64,000 bases of DNA from Sordaria brevicollis (taxonomy: Eukaryota; Ascomycota; Sordariomycetes; Sordariales; Sordariaceae): contig JAUTDP010000001.1 of the NCBI GenBank assembly GCA_033439795.1, forward strand, positions 1,674,001 to 1,738,000, read 5' to 3'. Shown here piece by piece: positions 10,259 to 23,453 of this stretch; the first letter of the stretch is position 1; each line of letters opens with the position of its first letter. The translations under genes were made by a program, and so were the position numbers. The notes beneath the pieces are model-generated. The model had not been told where the DNA came from. It searched no databases and worked only from the letters and a program-made list of their open reading frames with translations.

Positions 10259-12001
10259 GATTTCTAATCGAAGAGCGCTCTAAAACGAAAACCGATAACG
10301 GGAATCGACTTAGGAGGGTCTTTTACGTCCCTTACGATATCCCGTAACGAATATAGCGACGACGATATATCGTTATTACCGATAGCGATTAATAACGGCA
10401 ATTATAGATTCGAAAATAGCGTTTACAACCCGCTTATAGGATTTTCAATTTATAATAACCTTAATGTAGTGCGCGCCGCGAAGATTTTGGAAAAAATATA
10501 AGAGGACGATAAAATTATAAAGAAATTTATCGTTAAAGCGAATAAGTTTTCGGATTACGACGCCGTTTCGTTCGAAGACTGTAATTAAGTTTATAAACTA
10601 TTTAACGAATATATAAAAATTTTCGTAAAGAAAAGTAGGGTAATGCGCTCCGAAATTAATAAAATTAATAACGATTAAATTATTATTAAAAGGGATTTTA
10701 ATAATTTAAAGAAGATAATCTTATAGGAATTATAAAAGAACGTTAAAGAAGCGCCGAAAATATAGGTTAAAATTATAAAGGACGTTCTTTTTAAAATTAA
10801 GTTTATCCTTTAATATATTATAATTATTACCCCCCCCCCCGAAAATACTTTCCGTTAATTACGATTGTACTTTTTTTATTTAAAGTATTATAATCGATAT
10901 TTAATATTCGAAGCGGATAAACGAAGAAATTAAGATTTAAATTAAGAAAATATTTCGCGATTTAAAGGCCGGTACTTTTAATATTATACGAACCGCTATA
11001 AAATTATTTACAACCGGAAATTATAAAATTATATTCGATAACGCTATATACGAATAATATTAATAATATTAAATTTAGGCTAAGAAGGTTTTTAGTAAAA
11101 AAGCGTTTATATTTTTAAATATTATTATATTAATCGTTAAAGGGTTCCCTTAAACGAATATTACTAAATATATAAGGATGGAGGATATTATTTATAAAAT
11201 ATAGTAGGCGAATTTAACCGTTTTTATTATTAAAGTACGCTTATAGAAGAAAAGAATTAATAAAGATAAAGAATTCTTTATAATAAAAATTGCAATTATA
11301 AAAGTAATTGAAGTTTTCTATAAAGGATTCCTTTTTTAAAAAGGCGGTATATATATTTATAAGCCGTTTACTTCTTCGGTTAATATTTAATAATATTTTA
11401 TTTATTAAAGCGTAAAATATTTAAAGAAATTCTATTATAATATTAATATTTATAAACGCTATAGTAAAGATAAATATAGTAAAGACCGCTTTAAAAAAGC
11501 AAATTACCCATTTAATAAAGATAAATCGTTAATTTTTTATATTTTATATAGAAAGTACGGGTATTACGCCTTCGAAAAGAAGGTATACCCTATTTTTAAG
11601 AAAATTATTGCGAAAATTACCGTAGAATATATTAAAAGGCTATACTTATTTATATATTAGAAGGACTCCGAAAGAAATATTATATTAGAGCCGGCGGTAA
11701 TAATGGACAATAGGGATATCGATTTCCTTAACGCCCCCCTTATTATTTATACTATAATTATTTATAAAAGGGAATTTAAAAGCGGAAATAAAGGCCGTAT
11801 TTATAAATAAATTAGCGGGCCCTTTACTAGACCGAAATTAACGGTTAAAGGCCCGATAAACGTATTTACGAATTCTTAAAACTCGGGTATTTAGAATAGC
11901 GCCAATTTAATCGCCGCCGCTAAATTAATTATTTAGAAGGAAAAAACTCCCGTTCTTATTCCGTCCGCGGAATTAAAAAATATTCTTTTATAAAGTAATT
12001 A
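10259..12001 (+). pseudogene. ORF1 (gag-like RNA-binding protein) of copy D
   Basis: Frame of about 580 codons starting within 25 bases of the element's 5' end, with stops almost only TAA/TAG. The first stop (10262) is TGG in copy C (23378 region), so it is a RIP product. N-terminus: I-T-G-I-D-L-G-G-S-F-T, then an acidic Asp-rich stretch, a helical Lys/Glu-rich middle and a Pro run from the C10 tract at 10830-10839. Near 11540-11610 a C-x2-C...G-H-H...C zinc-knuckle-like block can be read, its Cys and His codons now TAT. The C-terminus is basic (K-R-E-F-K-S-G-N, 11760-11800). LINE ORF1 proteins coat the element RNA; that role is inferred. It overlaps the likely start of ORF2. Confidence 0.7.
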
Positions 12002-15000
12002 ATAATCCGATTAAAAATATTCTATTAGAATATAAAGAAATTGTACGAAAGAAGGAAATTACTATTCGAATAAAAAGAGATTTATAATATCGTAACGATT
12101 TAAAAATTGGGTAGGAATTTAAACGAAAATATTTATTATTTATAAAGCGGTAAATATATTGGGGTAAATTATTTAAAAAAAGGGAAGGCGGTTATTTATA
12201 TAAATAAGAGATAGAATTTTAGGGATTTAAATTTCTATATTAAAAGAAATTAGGCCTCCGTAACGTTTAAGAATTTAAAAGAATTATTAACCGTTTATTC
12301 AATTTATTCTTTTATTAAAATATATAGAATACTAAAATATAAATAGGGGTTTCCCCTCCTCGAATTCTTCGAAGAGAAACCCCCGGTAAAATATTAAATC
12401 GTAGCCATCGGGGACTTTAACCTTTATTATCCTAATTAGGATTTAAAGAATAAAATTAACCTAAGAGCCGAAAGATTTTTTATATAGGTATAACGGTAGT
12501 GTATACGGTTTATTACCCCTAAAGGGGAATTAACCTATATAAATAATATAATATAAAAAGAGAGAAATAAAATAATCGATTACGTATAAATAATATTAAA
12601 AATCGAAACCGAATATTAAAGGGTGTAACGATACGAATAAACCGGTTCGGACTATTATCCTTAAAAAATTTAAATCTATATTAGAAGAAAGGTTAAGAAA
12701 GTAAAAATAGAAGAAAATTATAATTAGAATTTAATAAATACGGAAAAGGTATAAAAGGCGGCGTTATAACGGATTTCGGTCCCGGCGAAAATCGATATAA
12801 AAGAGGAATTAAAATTTATATTCGATAAATTCGATAGAAAATTTATAAATATAATAGAAGAATTCGTCCTATACCGGAAGAAAAATCGAAGGAAAAGAGC
12901 GAAATAATAAACGTTAAAATATAAAATAGTAATAAAAAATACGAAGTAAAAGTAATAAAAATAATATAAAGAAAGGATATCTTCGAATTAAATAAAATTT
13001 ATAGAGGTATTAATAAAGAAAAGAAGGATTAATGCGAAAATTTAATAAATAATATAACGAAAAGGCGTTAAAAGGGCGTTGAAAAATTTAAATAAATTTT
13101 AAACCCTCGAAAAATAGGCCTATACCTAAAATTATTTATTAATAAACCCGCCTAAATTCCCAATTCTTAAATAATACGAAGGAATAGAAGAAATTGAAAA
13201 TTATAATAATAAGGCGAATATTTTCGCCGAATGTTTCTTCCCGAAAATAAATATCCTTACGGACTATTTATTTAATTAAACCCTTCTATTAAATATAAAC
13301 GACTCGTTATTTATTAATAAATTAATTACTAAAAAAGATATTTAGGAGGTTTTATTTCGGATAATTTTGAATAAAATACCGGACGTTGATTAATATTCGA
13401 ATAAATTTTTAAAAATTTATAAAGAATTATTCCGAAAAATTATAATTACTTTCGCAATTACGAATTTTCGTTTTAAATACTTCCTATAGCGGTTTAAAAA
13501 CGTAAAAATAATTATTCTTAAAAAGTTAGGAAAAACCGCCGTATAATAAAAATTAATTAGTATATAGAGGTTAATTTTACTATTAAATAACGTTAGGAAA
13601 ATTTTCGAAGCGTTCGTCGTTAAAAAATTTATTTAAACCGTAAAAGAATTTAATTTTTTATTAGAGGGTTAAATAAATAATTGGGTAAACTGTTCAATTA
13701 AATTTATTATCCGTATTATTATAAATATTATATATACGGTTTAAAAATTCGAAGCCGTTATATCGTTAATATTCTTTAATTTTAAAAATATATTTAATAA
13801 AATTAATTATAAGTAATTACTATATACTTTATAGGAAATACGATTTTTATAATAAATTTTCGAATAAGTAGCGAATTTTATTAATAGATAAAAAGGTTCC
13901 CTCTTCTTCAATAACGAAATATCCGTTCCTTATATTATAAAAGTTAAAATACTTTAAAATTCCCCCCTTTCCTTAATTTTTTTTATCCTCTTTATTACTT
14001 TATTATATTATAAATTAATTATAATTAAAAATATAATTATAATCGGTTTCGTTAATAATATTAATATCGTCGCTATAATAAAGATTACTAAAGAGAATTA
14101 TAGGATACTTTAAATAATATAGGAAATTTATTCCGAATAAATAAAGGAGAGAAATATAGAATTCGAAGCGAATAAGACGGAATTAATATATTTTACGCGG
14201 ACGAGGGTATTAAAAACGGAAATTCTCTAATTCGGGGATATTATATTTCAATCGATAAAATTAATAAAATTCTTAAACGTTTAATTAAATTATAAATTTA
14301 ATTATCGAACCTACGCGGAGGTTATTAAAAAGAAAATAAAAATTTAAACGAATATACTAATTTAATTAATTATAAAAATTTAAAATTATTCTTTCGCTCG
14401 TACGAAGGAGATTTATATTAAATATATTCAAAGCGCGATTATATATAGAGCTTTAATTTTCTATTAATTAATAAAAGTATATAATAAACCCCGAAGGATA
14501 ATAATCGAATTAATTAAATATTAGATTAAATATTTGAAAATTGTTATTAGGGCGTATAAAATTACGCCGGTACGGAATTTTAAAATAGAAATTTTTTACC
14601 TACTATTCGACTTCTACTTTAATAAATAGGTAAGGGCTTTCGAAGAGAGATTCGCCTATACGGATTAAATTAAATTCGTTTAAAGAATAATAACCTAAAT
14701 AATTAATTATATTTAAATAAAACGAATAAGAAGTCGACTATTTATTAATAAATTAGAAAATAATACTATTAAAATTAAATAGGCGGAGGAATAAATACCG
14801 ACGGAGAATTTTATAACGATTATAGTAGGACCGCTCCCGGTAATAAGTATACCCGTTTAACCGTTATAACCGTTAGAATTTTTAGCCCTTAATTAAGAAG
14901 TATAATTAGAAGACGCTACAAAGAGAGAATAAATATCGCGTTATAATTATTAATTAGTAATAGCGGTAATTAAATTAAATCGGCGGTATAAATTTACAAT

Positions 15001-15466
15001 TATTAATTTCGACCCGAAATTTAATAATATTATAATAAAATAGTATATAATCGGTCGGAAAAAGAAAAAATGGAAGAGAACCTAATTTTTAGAAAATAAT
15101 AAAGATTATTATTTATTAACGAAAACGAAAAATTCCCTCCTCGTTTAAATAAGAACGGAGGTAATCGGCTTTAAAGCTTTCCTTTTTTAAAAGAAAATCC
15201 CTAATATCGATACCCTTATTTATTTATACAAATTAGGATAGGAGACGTTTTATTATATTACGTTCGAATATTTCCGGACGGTAAATATATAATTTATAAT
15301 AATTAATTAATTATAAACGTAAAAATAATTCCAAATTTATTTAAACGATAAAATTAAGGCTAAAAGAATCCTATTATAAATACTTCGGCTAAAACGATTA
15401 AATAAATACCGCTTAATAATCGAATTAGAAGAAGAATAGCGAAACGAATTCGCTTACTATTTTTAA
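11999..15466 (+). pseudogene. ORF2 endonuclease-reverse transcriptase of copy D
   Basis: About 1150 codons. APE-type endonuclease at the N-terminus: I-V-(A)-I-Q-E-like at 12086-12112 and G-D-F-N-L-(H)-(H)-P at 12410-12434. The reverse transcriptase follows: K-x-P-G-x-D near 13370-13390, F-x-F-K-x-x-F-N-K-I-N near 13770-13810, the block readable as G-I-P-Q-G-S-P-L-S at 13945-13975, and the catalytic G-F-(A)-(D)-(D)-I-N-I at 14042-14065, now G-F-V-N-N-I-N-I. A segment Y-K-(A)-T-P-V-R-N typical of fungal LINEs lies near 14550, and a C-terminal Cys/His finger at 15222-15279. It ends at a TAA at 15464-15466. I saw no RNase H motif. Its role is target-primed reverse transcription of the element; both catalytic Asp codons read AAT here. 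Confidence 0.82.
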
Positions 15467-17200
15467 TTTTCCTTTCTTCCTTTTTTTTTATTTTTATTTA
15501 TTAATACGCTAGAATAAAGACGGGGGAGGATTTCTATTTAATTAAAAATTTATCGGGCTACGAAGGCGACGATTTATTTAATTATTATTTCTTTTTATAA
15601 TTAATTAAAACTTTTAGTATTTTATTATTATCGGCGAATAAACGGTTTTATTTATCGAATTAACGAATATATTAATATATAATATTAATTACGAATTAAC
15701 GCTAAGCGAATTAATTATTATTAATAAGAATAGGATCGGTAGGACGAATAGCCGGCGAATTAATTTCTATTGAGGAATTATTACGGGAAGGTATACGAAT
15801 ATCGTTATTATTCGGGGGAATTTTACTACTATTGCTACGAAGTAAATTATTATTATTATTACGGGGTAAATTACTATTATTATTATAAAGGATATTATTT
15901 AAAGGAATACGATTATTAATTAAATTATTCTTATCGGAAAGGAGGAATTCGTAATAACCTTTTTAAAGGTAATTATTAACCGATTACTTTCTATAGTAAA
16001 TAAATTACTTAAGGGTATTAATAAAGCCGTTGCTAATAAAGCGAAAGCGAATTATATTAGTAAATTCCTTAATAATAATACGGAAGCGGATAAAATAATC
16101 GTAGAATTTATTATTAATTGGGTTTTTATTAACGACCTTTTCCTAAAAAGTATTATAAAAATTATAAAAGCTGCGAAATATATCGATTATATAATATAAA
16201 ATCGTTAAAATATATTAAATAACCTAATTAAATTTATTTAAAGATAAATTAAAGTAAAAGATATTAATAATATAAAAGATAGTAATTTATTCGGATAATT
16301 AAAGATATAATAAATCGATTTAATAATAACTTTTATATAAATATTATAACCCGGGACGGTTAAGAAAGAAAAAAGGGCTTTAATTAATTAAAGGGTATAG
16401 GCGAAATACGGAGGAATACGGATACGGTTTCGGAGAGGTTAGCGTAAGGATAAAACGTAATAGAAGGAAGATTTACCCTTTTTTCGGTATATAAAAGAAT
16501 TTATTATTAATAAAGCGTTTAATAATACGTTCGAAGTTAATTTTAACATCGGTATTAATTATATTAAATATAAGGGTCGGCGAAAGAAGGCGAAAAGGAA
16601 ACGAATTTTCGCCCTTATCCTTATTGGAAGTTTTTATTATTTTATAAAGCGCTTTAATATATTTTTAATAGGGAATAATTATTTCGAATCGATTATTATT
16701 ATTAAAGGAAAGAAAAATTTAGAAAAATTTAGGGGGATAAGGGGTTTTTATATTTAAAGGAGGGAAATTTTTATATTAATATAAATTATAGTAAAAATAT
16801 AATTATAATAGAGGGAGGAAGAGAATAAAAAGAATAAAAGAAAGTTTAATAATTAGGAAATTTAATAACGGTTAGAAGGGTAAACGGACGGGGGAATAGA
16901 AAGTAAAAAATAATAATAAATAGGGGATAGGACAGCGGATTAGGGAAGCGGAGCGGTTTAATATTTTAGTATAACGGTAAATAGAAAGGATAAAACGGAT
17001 ATTAATCGCGTTAGCGGTAGGTATATATTACGATCGTAGAATACTGAAAAAGTAGCGTAAATAAATCCGTGCCGAAAAATATAGCCGGGGTTTTTATCCG
17101 GGGCGCTTAATACTTACGGTTTTATCCTACGGGGAATCGGAAATAGACCCTATACTATATTAGCGCTATAGATTTAGCTAGGGAATAAGAATTTTACTTT
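15467..17200. other. 3' module and 3' untranslated part of copy D, function unknown
   Basis: About 1.73 kb after ORF2, shared by every copy that reaches it, so it belongs to the element. From 15510 to about 16960 there are long stop-poor frames on both strands, in register with each other, interrupted only by RIP-type stops. The minus-strand reading gives a Ser/Asn-rich linker and a Lys-rich coiled-coil-like C-terminus ending at tandem TAA codons just before an A-rich run with AATAAA; the plus-strand reading gives a Thr-rich linker. I cannot decide which, if either, was a gene. The last 200 bp are GC-rich and hairpin-forming. No known family recognised. Confidence 0.6.
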
Positions 17201-17212
17201 TTAATCTATTAA

Positions 17213-17748
17213 TAAATAGTCGACTTTTTATTTATTTTATTTAAATATAATTAATTACCTAGGCTACTATTCCTCGGACGAATTTAATTTAATCCGTATA
17301 GGCGAATTTCTCTTTAAAATCCCTTACCCGTTTATTAAAATAGAAGTCGAATAATAGGTAAAAAATTTCCGTTTTAAAATTCCGTACCGGCGTAACTTTA
17401 TACGCCCTAACGACGATTTTTAAATATTTAATTTAATATTTAATTAATCCGATTACTATCCTTCGGGGTTTATTATATATTTTTATTAATTAATAAAAGG
17501 TTAAAATTCTATATATAATTGTATTTCGAATATATTTAATATAAATCTCCTTCGTACGAGCGAAAGAGTAACCTTAAATCTTTATAATTAATTAAATTAG
17601 CGTATTCGTCTAAATTTTTATTTTCTTTTTAATAGCCTCCGCGTAAATTCGATAATTAAATTTATAATTTAATTAAACGCTTAAGAATTTTATTAATTCT
17701 ATCGGTTGAAATATAATATCCCCGAATTAAAGAATCTCCGTTCTTAAT
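17213..17748 (-). pseudogene. ORF2 of copy C, middle part
   Basis: Minus-strand ORF2 remnant covering the region just after the catalytic Asp-Asp motif, equivalent to about 14200-14740 of copy D. RIP stops throughout. Confidence 0.75.
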
Positions 17749-17760
17749 ACTTTTGTCCGT
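17749..17760. repeat. Target-site duplication of copy E (left)
   Basis: ACTTTTGTCCGT, exact repeat at 19438-19449 directly after the CTTACTT tail of copy E. Confidence 0.85.
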
Positions 17761-19437
17761 AAGGAGGATTTCCATTTGGCTGAGAGTCTATCGGGCCGCG
17801 AAGGCGACGACCTATTTAACTATTACTTCTTCTTGCGATTAACTAAAGCCTTCAGCATCTTATTATTATCGGCGAGCAGACGGTTCTACTCGTCGAATTA
17901 ACGAATATATTAACGCATAATATTAATTACGAATTAACGCCAAGCGAATTAATTACTATTAATAAGAACGGGACCGGTAGGACGAATAACCGGCGAATTA
18001 ATCTCTATCGGGGAATTATTACGGGAAAATATACGAATACTACTACTATTCGGGGGAATTCCACCGTTACTACTACGAAGTAAATTACCGCTACTATTAC
18101 GGGGTAAATTATTATTATTATTACGGAGGATATTACCTAAAGGAATACAACCGCCGATTAAATTATCTTTATTAGAAAAGAGGAATTCGCGATAGCCTTT
18201 TTAAAAATAATTATTAACCGATTACTTTCTATAGCGAATAAATTACTTTAAAATACCGGTAAAATTATCGCTAATAAAGCGAAGGCGAATCGCGCTAGTA
18301 AATTCCTTAATAATAATACGGAAACGGATAAAATAATCGTAGAATTCGCTACTAATCGGGTCTTTATTAACGATTTTCTCCTAAAAAGTATTATAAAGAT
18401 TATAAAAACTACGAAATATATCGATTATATAACGCGAAACCGTTAAAATATATTAAATAATTTAATTAAATTTATTTAAAAATAAATTAAAATAAGAGAC
18501 GTTAACGATATAAAAAATAATAATTTATTCGGGTAATTAGGGATATAATAAATCGATTTAACAACGGCCTTTATATAAATATTATAACCCAAAACGGCCG
18601 GGAAGGTAAAAAGGGCCTTAATTAATTAAAGGATATAAGCGAAATACGGGGGAATATAAATATAATTTTAAAGAAATTAATATAAAGATAAAATATAATA
18701 GAAGGAGGATTTACCCTTTCTCTAATATATAAAAGAATTTATTATTAATAAAGCGTTTAATAATACGTTCGAAATTAATTTTAATATTAATATTAACCGT
18801 ATTAAATATAAGGGTTAATAAAAGAAGGCGAAAAGGAAATGAATTTTCGCCTTTATTTTTATCGGAAATTTCTATTATTTTACGGAACGCTTTAACGTAT
18901 TTTTAACGGGGAATAGCTATTTCGAATCGATTATTATTATTAAAGGAAAGAAAAACCTAAAAAAACTTAAAGGGATAAAGGGTTTTTATATTTAAAGGAG
19001 GGAAATTTTTATATTAATATAAACCATAATAAAAATATAGCCGTAATAAGGGGAAGAAGAGGATAAAAAGAATAAAAGAAAATTTAACGGTTAAGAAATT
19101 TAATAGCGATTAAAAGGGTAAATAAGCGGGGGAATAAAAGGCGGAAAATAATAATAAATAAAAGATAGGACGGCGGATTAGGAAAACAGAACGGTTTAAT
19201 ATTTTAATATAACGGTAAATAAAAGGGATAAGATAAATATTAATTATATTAGCGGTAAATATATACCGCGATCGTAGAACGTTAAAGAAGCGGCGCAAAT
19301 AAGTCCGCGCTGAAAAATATAACCGGGGTTTTTATCCGGGGCGTTTAACGCCTACGGTTTTATCCTACGGGGAATTGGAAATAGACCCTATACTATATTA
19401 ACGCTATAAATTTAGCTAAGGAATAAGAATCTTACTT
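17761..19437 (+). mobile_element. LINE copy E, 5'-truncated (3' module only)
   Basis: A 1677-bp plus-strand insertion in copy C, matching copy D from about 15526 to the tail, so it contains only the 3' module and 3' end. 5' truncation is usual for LINEs and comes from incomplete reverse transcription. Its first 150 bp keep CA/TG dinucleotides (TTTCCATTTGGCTGAGAG, TTCAGCATC) and are the best-preserved example of the start of the 3' module in the window; a TGA at 17778-17780 would stop the plus-strand reading there. Confidence 0.9.
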
Positions 19438-19449
19438 ACTTTTGTCCGT

Positions 19450-21646
19450 ATAAAATATATTAATTCCGTTTTATTCGCTTCGAATTCTATATTTCTCTCC
19501 CTTATTTACTTAGAGTAAATTTCCTATACCGTTTAAAGTATTTTACAATTCTCTTCGGTAATTTTCGTTATAACGACGATATTAATATTATCGACGAAGC
19601 CGATTATAATTGTATTTTTAATTATAATTAATTTATAATATAATAAAGTAATAAAAAGGATAAAAAGAATTAGGGAAAGGGGGGAGCTTTAGGGTATTCT
19701 AGCTTTTATGGCGTAAGGGGCGGATATTTCGTTATCGAAAAAAAAGGAACCTCTTTATCTATTAACGAAATTCGCTACCTATTCGAAAATCTATTATAAA
19801 AATCGCATTTCCTATAAAGTATATAATAATTACTTATAATTAATTCTATCGAATACGCCTTTAAAATTAAGGAATATTAGTAATATAATAATTCTAAATT
19901 TTTAAACCGTATATATAATATCCGTAACGATATAAATAATAAATTTAATCGAATAGCCTATTTAATTGCCTATTTAGCCCTTTAATAGGAGGTTAAATTC
20001 TTCTATAATTTAAATAAATCTTTTAACGACGAACGTTTCGAAGATTTTCCTAACGTTATTTAATAATAAAATTAACTTCTATACGCCGGCTAACTTTTAT
20101 TATACGGCGGTTTTTCCTAATTTTTTAAAAATAATTACTTTTATATTCTTAAATTACTATAGGAAGTATTTAAAATAAAAATTCGTAATTATAAGAGCGG
20201 TTATAACTTTTCGGAATAATTCCCTATAAATTTTTAAAAATTTATTCGAATATTAATCGACGCTTAATACTTTATTCGGAACTATCCGAAATAAAACCTC
20301 TTAAATATCCTCTTCGGTAATTAATTCGTTAATAAGTAATAAATTACTAATATTTAAAAGAAGGGTTTAATTAAATAAATAATTTATAAAAACGTTTACC
20401 TTCGGGAAGAAACGCTTAACGAAAATACTCGCTTTACCGTTATAATTTTTAATTTCTTTTATTCCTTTATATTATTTAAAAATTAAGAGTTTAAGTGGGT
20501 TTATTAATAAATAACTTCGGGTATAAACCTATTTTTCGAAGGTTTAAAATTTATTTAAATTCTTTAACGCCCTTTTAACGCCTTTTTACTATATTATTTA
20601 TTAAATTTTCGTATTAATCCTTCTTTTCTTTATTAATGCTTCTATAAATTCTATTTAATTCGAAAATATCCTTTCCCTATATTATTTTTATTATTTCTAT
20701 TTCGCATTTTTCGTCGCTATTTTATATTTTAACGTCTATTATTTTACTCTTTTCCTTCGATTTTTCTTCTAATATAGGACGAATTCTTCTACTATATTTA
20801 TAAATTCTCTATCGAATTTATTAAATATAAACTCTAATTCCTCTTTCGTATCGATTTTCGCTAGGACCGAAATCCGTTATAACGTTACTTCCTATACTTT
20901 TTCCGTATTTATTAAATTCTAATTATAATCTTCTTCTATTTTTATTTTCTTAACCTTTTTTCTAATATAGATTTAAACTTCCTAAAAATAATAATCCGAA
21001 TTAATTTATTCGTATTATTATACCCTTTAGTATTCGGTTTCGATTTTTAATATTATTTATACGTAATCGATTATTCTATTTCTTTCTTCCCGTATTATAT
21101 TATTTATACGGGTCGGCTCCCTTCTAAGAATAATAAATTGTATATACTACTATTATATTTATATAAAGAATTTTTCGGCTCTCGAATTAATTTCATTTTT
21201 TAAATTCTAATTAGGATAATAGAAATTAAAATCTTTAACGACTACGATTTAATATTTTACTGGGGGCCTTTCTTCGAAGAATTTAAGGAAGGGAAACCCC
21301 TATTCGTATTCCGGTATTCTATATATTTTAATAGGAGAATAAATCGAATAAACGGTTAATAGTTCTTTTAAATTCTTAAACGTTATAGAGGTCTAATTTT
21401 TTCTAACGTAGAAATTTAGGTCTTTAAGGTTCTATTTCTTATTTATATAAATAATTACCCTCCCCTTTTTTAAATAATTTACCCTAATATATTTACCGCC
21501 CTATAAATAATAAATATTTTCGTTTAAATTCCTACCCGGCTTTTAAATCGCTATAATATTATAAATTTCCTCCTATTCGAATAATAATTTCCTTTTCTCG
21601 TATAATTTCCCTATATTCTAATAAAATATTTTTAATTAGATTATTA
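19450..21646 (-). pseudogene. ORF2 of copy C, endonuclease and reverse transcriptase part
   Basis: Minus-strand remnant with the endonuclease G-D-F-N block near 21225-21250 and the reverse transcriptase catalytic region near 19580-19610, where the reversed codons keep TCGACGAAGCC and so at least one Asp. Stops are TAA/TAG of RIP type. Confidence 0.8.
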
Positions 21647-23386
21647 ATTATTCTATAAAAGAGTATTTTCTAGCCCCGTAAGTAGAATAGGAGTAGGAAT
21701 CTTTTCTTTTTAAATAATTAATTTAATAATAGTAATTAAGCCGGCGCTATTCCGAATATTTAAGTTTTAAAAGTTTATAAATGTATTTATTAGGCTTTTA
21801 ACCGCTAATTTCAATTTAATAAAAGGCCCGTTAATCCGTTTACGGGTACGGCCTTTATTTTTACTTTTAAATTCCCTTTTACGAATAATAATAGTACGGA
21901 CGGTAGGGGGGGCGTTAAAAAAATCGATATCCCTATTATTTTTTACCGCCGCCGGTTCTAATATAATATTTCTTTTAAAATCCTTTTAATATATAAATAA
22001 ATATAGCCTCTTAGCGTACTTTATAATAGCTTTCGTAATAATTTTCTTAAAAATAAAGTATACCTTCTTTTCGAAGGCGTAATATTTATACTTTTTATAT
22101 AGAACGTAAAAGATTAGCGATTTATCTTTATTAAACGGGCAATTTACTTCTTTAAAACGGTCCTTATTATATTTATCTTTACTATAATATTTATAAACGT
22201 TAATATTATAATAAAATTTCCCTAAATATTTTACGCTTTAATAAATAAAATATTATTAAATATTAGCCGAAGAAATAAATAATTTATAAATATACGCGCC
22301 GCCTTTTTAAAGGAAAAATCCTTTATAAAGAATTTTAATTACTTTTATAATCGTAACCTCTATTATAAAGAATCCCCTATTTTCGCTAATTCTCTTCTTC
22401 TACGGGCGTATTTTAATAATAAAGGCGGTCGGGTTTATTTACTATATTTTATAAATAATATCCTTTATTTTTATATATTTAGCGATATTCGCCTAAAGGA
22501 ACCCTTTAGTGATTAATATAATAATATTTAAAAATACGAACGCTTTTTTACTAAAGACCTTCTTAGCCTAAATTTAATATTATTAATATTATTCGTATAT
22601 AATATTATTGAATATAATTCTATAATTTCCGGTCGTAAATAATTTCGTAATAATTTATACGATATTAAAGGTATTAATCCTTAAGTCGTAAAATATCTTC
22701 TCAATTTAAATTTTAATTTCTTTATTCGTCCGCTTCGAATATTAAATATTAATTATAATACTTCGAATAAAAAGGGTACGGTCGTAATTAATAAAGAGTA
22801 TTTTTAAAGGGGGGGTAATAATTGTAATATATTAAAGAATAAACCTAATTTTAAGAAGAACGTCCTTTATAATTCCAATTTATATTTTCAACGCCTCTTT
22901 AACGTTCTTCTATAATTCCTATAAAATCGTCTTCTTTAAATTATCGAAATCCTTCTTAATAATAATTTAATTATTATTAACTTTATTAATTTTGGGGTAT
23001 ATTACCCTATTTTTCTTCGCGAGGATTTTCGTATACTCGTTAAATAATTTACGAACTTAATAACGGTCTTCGAACGAAACGGTATTATAATTTAAAAACT
23101 TATTCGCTTTAATAATAAATTTCTTTATAATTTTATTATCTTCTTACATTTTTTCCGAAATTTTCGCAGCGCGTATTGTATTAAAGTCGTTATATATTAA
23201 GAATTTTACGAACGGGTTATAAACGCTATTTTCGAATTTATAATTGCCGCTATTAATTATTATTAGTAGTAACGATATATCGTTATTATTATAATCGTCG
23301 CGGGATATTGTAAGGGACGTAAAAGACCCTCCTGAATCGATTCCCGTTGTCGGTTTTCGTTTTGGAGCGTTCCTCGACCAGAAATC
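21644..23386 (-). pseudogene. ORF1 of copy C
   Basis: Minus-strand gag-like frame. This copy keeps TGG (Trp) at codon 3 of the readable frame (23376-23380, plus-strand GACCAG), which is TAG in most other copies. The proline tract reads as C7 followed by TTT at 22804-22813. The zinc-knuckle-like region lies near 22060-22130. Confidence 0.7.
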
Positions 23387-23453
23387 GGCGTTTCCGGTTC
23401 TAAAGCAGTTTTATTAGGATTTAAACTTCGTTATATGGTTTTTATAATATAAG

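Larger units (their letters stand above)
10235..17200 (+). mobile_element. LINE copy D, full length (reference copy)
   Basis: A 6966-bp plus-strand insertion in copy C with both ends intact and a target duplication. It gives the family map: 5' end AACT-(G/A)-(C/T)-TTTAG, ORF1 (about 10259-12001), ORF2 (about 11999-15466), a T-rich spacer, the 3' module (15510-16960), a GC-rich 3' untranslated part and the tail TTTTACTTT. The same 5' end recurs in copies B, C, H, I, J and L, so it is the true element end. Domain order and motifs fit the Tad1-type fungal LINE group. Heavily RIP-mutated; inactive. Confidence 0.92.
17201..17760 (-). mobile_element. LINE copy C, middle piece
   Basis: Continues copy C between nested copies D and E: part of ORF2 downstream of the reverse transcriptase core, minus strand. 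It opens with copy D's right target duplication (17201-17212) and closes with copy E's left one (17749-17760). Confidence 0.9.
19438..23436 (-). mobile_element. LINE copy C, 5' piece
   Basis: The rest of copy C on the minus strand: ORF2 N-terminal two thirds (to about 21646), all of ORF1 and the 5' end near 23410. About 26 extra bases (23411-23436) lie between the conserved 5' end and the right target duplication at 23437; they are not in the other copies. Confidence 0.88.

Noticed and set aside
19110..19298. 62-codon minus-strand open frame
   Set aside because: It lies in the 3' end of plus-strand copy E, across the start of the 3' untranslated part; not conserved as an open frame in the other copies.
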